Assembly: GCA_945937855.1 (NCBI GenBank)
Contig: CAMEUC010000070.1
Location: 1 to 7,161, forward strand
Reading direction: 5' to 3'
Length of the DNA stretch: 7,161 bases
Origin: an uncultured Clostridium sp.
GTDB lineage: Bacteria > Bacillota > Clostridia > TANB77 > CAG-508
Both the position numbers and the translations under genes were made by a program. Of the stretch, positions 5,107-7,161 are shown piece by piece; position 1 is the first letter of the stretch, and every line of letters starts with the position of its first letter. A model generated the notes under the pieces. It worked only from the letters and a program-made list of their open reading frames with translations, searched no databases and had not been told where the DNA came from.

Positions 5107-6609
5107 TTATTTCTTATATGTTTCTCTCAAATATCTTTCTTTTTCTTCTTGTTCTTCTTGATCTGTTATTTTTTTTGCTTGTTCATATAATTTAATATTT
5201 TGTTTTCTAGTTTTTTCACTTTCTTGAATAGATTTTATTCTTTCATTATATTTATTTCTAAATTTACTTGTTTTTCTACCTAATTTTTCTTTTTTAGGTT
5301 TTAATTTCTTTGTTTTTTTACCTTTATGTTTCTTCTTTTCTTCTTTTAATTTTGAATGTAATAATAAATATTGTTCATCATTTTGTTTATCCCTAAATCT
5401 TAGTTCACTACATATTAACTCTATTATTGTTTTTGCAAGTTCATCTGGATTATGTCTTATATATTCTCCCTCAACATAAGATATATCTGCCTTTATTAAT
5501 TTTATACCTTTACCTTTTAAATTTTGTGAATCTATTTCTACTAGATTAGCACCCTCTTTGTTGTATTTTCTTAGAAATTCTGGTACTATATCTCCATTAT
5601 CACAAATACAATAATCTATTATTTTATTTCCTGCATGCTCCATAATTGCATTTATATGATCTGATACATCGTAATCATCTGTATGCCCTGGTTCAGTCAT
5701 AATATTAGGAATATAAATTTTAAATGCTTTACTTTCTCTTATTGTTTTTGCAACATTTTTTATTAGTAAATTTGGTATTACATTTGTATAAAGACTTCCT
5801 GGTCCTAAAATTATTGCATCTGCATCTTTTATGGCATCTACTACACCTGGTGCAGTTCTACAATTAGATGGGTTAATAAATACTCTATTTATTTTTGTTA
5901 CTCTATCTTCTGTTATATCTGCAATTTTATCCTTATCTTCTATAACCATACCATTATCTAATTCTACACAAATTTTCATTTCGTCCAATGTTACTGGTAA
6001 TACCTTGCCAACAATTGCAAAAATTTCGTTATTTTTTTGGACACTAGTTGCTAAGTTGCCATATATTTTTTTAGCTGCTTCTATATATAAGTCTCCTAAA
6101 TTTAAGTTTTTTGTTTTTCCTGTTTCGAAAGTATAATTTAGTATTTTTGACATTTCTTCAGAGTTTTCTGCCAATGCTTCTAAACTTCTTTTTATATCTT
6201 CAGTTTCACTAACATCGTTTTTACCATATTTTGATACTGTTACAATTGCTGTAATATTACTAGTATATTTTTTTAATCCTTTTAGTACAGCACTTAATCC
6301 ATTTCCTCCACCAATTACAACTACTTTTGGTCCTTTTGAATTTGCTGAATTTTCATCATCTTTTTTCATTATTTCTGGATTTGCAGCAAGCTCTAATATT
6401 CTTCTTTGCAAGAATACTAGTCCTAGTATAAAACATATAAAACCAATTATGAATAATACAATAATTTTTGCCAGTTGCATTAATTCTAATCTTTCTACTG
6501 CAATTATTTGTGCAAATTCATAACATGTAAGTAACATTCCTATGATAATTAGTAAAATCCACCTTTTTGTTTTTTTGTTTCCTATTATTAGTTTTAATAT
6601 TTTTTTCAT
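5107..6609 (-). CDS. Divergent membrane-anchored YvcK/CofD-like protein with lysine-rich C-terminal tail
   Basis: YvcK proteins bind UDP-sugars and support growth on gluconeogenic carbon sources and cell-wall homeostasis in Bacillus. This 500-residue member has two N-terminal membrane helices (about 17-36 and 47-67), a YvcK/CofD-like domain (94-402) and a highly basic, probably coiled-coil tail (405-500). Family marks present are PKVVVIGGGNGLSAVLKGLKK (94-114), NITAIVTV (118-125), GKVLPVTLDEM, LGPGSLYTNVIPNLL (268-282) and PNIMTEPGHTDDY (301-313). Normally GGGTGLS is followed by VADDGGSSGRLR and PPGDIRN; here the stretch is SKYGKNDVSETEDIKRS, shorter and without the DDGGSSG loop, and the usual GNL is GDL (172-174). 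UDP-sugar binding may therefore be altered or lost. The usual partners rapZ and whiA do not flank it, so it may be a paralogue. The ATG at 6609 is preceded by GGAGG (6619-6615) with 5-nt spacing; a TTG at 6621 overlaps that RBS and was rejected. Confidence 0.85.
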   Translation of the reverse strand: MKKILKLIIGNKKTKRWILLIIIGMLLTCYEFAQIIAVERLELMQLAKIIVLFIIGFICFILGLVFLQRRILELAANPEIMKKDDENSANSKGPKVVVIGGGNGLSAVLKGLKKYTSNITAIVTVSKYGKNDVSETEDIKRSLEALAENSEEMSKILNYTFETGKTKNLNLGDLYIEAAKKIYGNLATSVQKNNEIFAIVGKVLPVTLDEMKICVELDNGMVIEDKDKIADITEDRVTKINRVFINPSNCRTAPGVVDAIKDADAIILGPGSLYTNVIPNLLIKNVAKTIRESKAFKIYIPNIMTEPGHTDDYDVSDHINAIMEHAGNKIIDYCICDNGDIVPEFLRKYNKEGANLVEIDSQNLKGKGIKLIKADISYVEGEYIRHNPDELAKTIIELICSELRFRDKQNDEQYLLLHSKLKEEKKKHKGKKTKKLKPKKEKLGRKTSKFRNKYNERIKSIQESEKTRKQNIKLYEQAKKITDQEEQEEKERYLRETYKK

Positions 6610-6668
6610 AATCTCCTCCAAATATAATCCACAAAATTTCTTCGGGTTTTAATCCGTTTGTTCTATTT

Positions 6669-6697
6669 ATTATAATTGTTTGTAATTTAGCCTAAAT
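6669..6697 (-). promoter_or_regulatory. Weak candidate internal promoter and small palindrome upstream of the yvcK-like gene
   Basis: On the minus strand a perfect TATAAT (6674-6669) lies in the 95-nt gap between murB and the yvcK-like gene. The hexamer 16-17 nt upstream (ATTTAG or TTTAGG) is a poor -35. That position is covered by the odd palindrome ATTTAG-G-CTAAAT (6697-6685), which could be an operator. In AT-rich DNA both could be chance, so I treat the genes as an operon with a possible extra promoter. Confidence 0.2.
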
Positions 6698-6704
6698 CTA
6701 GTAA

Positions 6705-7161
6705 TTAATCTTCTCCTAAAATTTGTATTTCTGGCTCAATGTCTACATTAAATTTTTCTTTCACTCGTTGTTTTATATATTTTATTAGTTCTAAAATATC
6801 CTTTGCTGTTGCACTTCCTTTATTTACTATAAATCCTGCATGTAAAGAAGAAACCTCAGCATCTCCTATACTATAGCCTTTTAGTCCACTTTTATCAATA
6901 AGTTCTGCTGTTACAAATCCATTCCCTCTTTTAAAGGTACTACCCGCACTTGGCATATTTATTGGTTGTTTTGTTTTTCTAGTTAAAGAAAATTCATCCA
7001 TCTTCTTTTTTATTTCTTCTTTATTTCCTTTTTCTAATTTTATTTTACTATTAATAATAATCCAATTTTCATTTTGGAATATTGATTTTCTATAAGAAAA
7101 TTCATGTTCTATATTTTTTATTGTTTTTATGTTTAAATTTTCATCAATATATGTAGTTTCA
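6705..7161 (-). CDS. murB: UDP-N-acetylenolpyruvoylglucosamine reductase, C-terminal part (5' end outside window)
   Basis: MurB is a cytoplasmic FAD enzyme that reduces UDP-GlcNAc-enolpyruvate with NADPH to UDP-MurNAc, the second committed step of peptidoglycan synthesis. About 151 residues are visible, starting mid-protein at ETTYIDENLNIKTI and ending at a TAA (6707-6705). They cover the end of the FAD-binding domain (FSYRKSIFQN, with the conserved YR-S) and the substrate domain. PSAGSTFKR carries the serine that acts as general acid in characterised MurB proteins. GYSIGDAEVSSLHAGFIVNKGSATA follows, and PEIQILGE at the end carries the conserved catalytic glutamate. The frame is open to the right edge, and the start codon lies beyond 7161. 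It is followed by the yvcK-like gene after 95 nt. A murB-yvcK neighbourhood is familiar in Bacillota, normally with rapZ between them. Confidence 0.95.
   Translation of the reverse strand, partial: ETTYIDENLNIKTIKNIEHEFSYRKSIFQNENWIIINSKIKLEKGNKEEIKKKMDEFSLTRKTKQPINMPSAGSTFKRGNGFVTAELIDKSGLKGYSIGDAEVSSLHAGFIVNKGSATAKDILELIKYIKQRVKEKFNVDIEPEIQILGED

Noticed and set aside
5831..6136. Plus-strand ORF inside the yvcK-like gene
   Set aside because: Antisense shadow of a conserved coding frame with no RBS.
6610..6621. TTG start for the YvcK-like protein
   Set aside because: Same situation: the TTG overlaps GGAGG, and the ATG at 6609 is correctly spaced.

Overview
This is an AT-rich window with A/T-rich codon usage, strong Shine-Dalgarno sites (AAGGAG, GGAGG) and consensus sigma-70 promoters. 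TGG encodes Trp and the stops are TAA or TAG. The gene content (HolA, MurB, a membrane-anchored YvcK-like protein, a GH133-type glycogen debranching enzyme and a Cys/Asp/His-rich protein with a beta-sandwich domain) fits a low-GC member of the Clostridia (Bacillota), possibly a spore-former. The species cannot be named from the sequence.

Left part (1-1740): a divergent start region. A minus-strand gene runs off the left edge with only its first 18 codons visible; it has a good promoter (TTGCAA-17-TATAAT) and an RBS. Facing right is a 176-residue protein with a carboxypeptidase-regulatory-like beta-sandwich domain and an extreme metal-ligand tail built on seven 9-nt repeats (DKC/DKW/DKH). A 15-bp inverted repeat lies just before its RBS. 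An intrinsic terminator follows, and its T-tract runs into a near-perfect promoter (TTGACT-17-TATAAT) for a standalone lipoyl-free E2/CAT-like acyltransferase whose catalytic His position holds Glu.

Right part (1741-7161): five co-directional minus-strand genes, read right to left. They are murB (peptidoglycan precursor synthesis, 5' end outside the window), a divergent yvcK-like gene, a glycogen debranching enzyme gene broken by a frameshift near its 3' end, holA (DNA polymerase III delta) and a 59-residue two-helix membrane protein. Gaps of 17-95 nt and the shared strand suggest an operon. It ends at a GC-rich perfect hairpin (1692-1715) that has a T-run on the minus strand and sits between the convergent transcription units.

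Points deserving most attention are: the YvcK-like protein, which keeps the fold signatures but has lost the usual DDGGSSG ligand loop and gained a lysine-rich tail; the one-base frameshift in the debranching enzyme; the DKC-repeat protein with its palindromic leader; the H-to-E replacement in the E2-like protein; and a GC-rich island before holA that partly resembles the leader of yvcK. I found no RNA genes, CRISPR array or insertion sequence.
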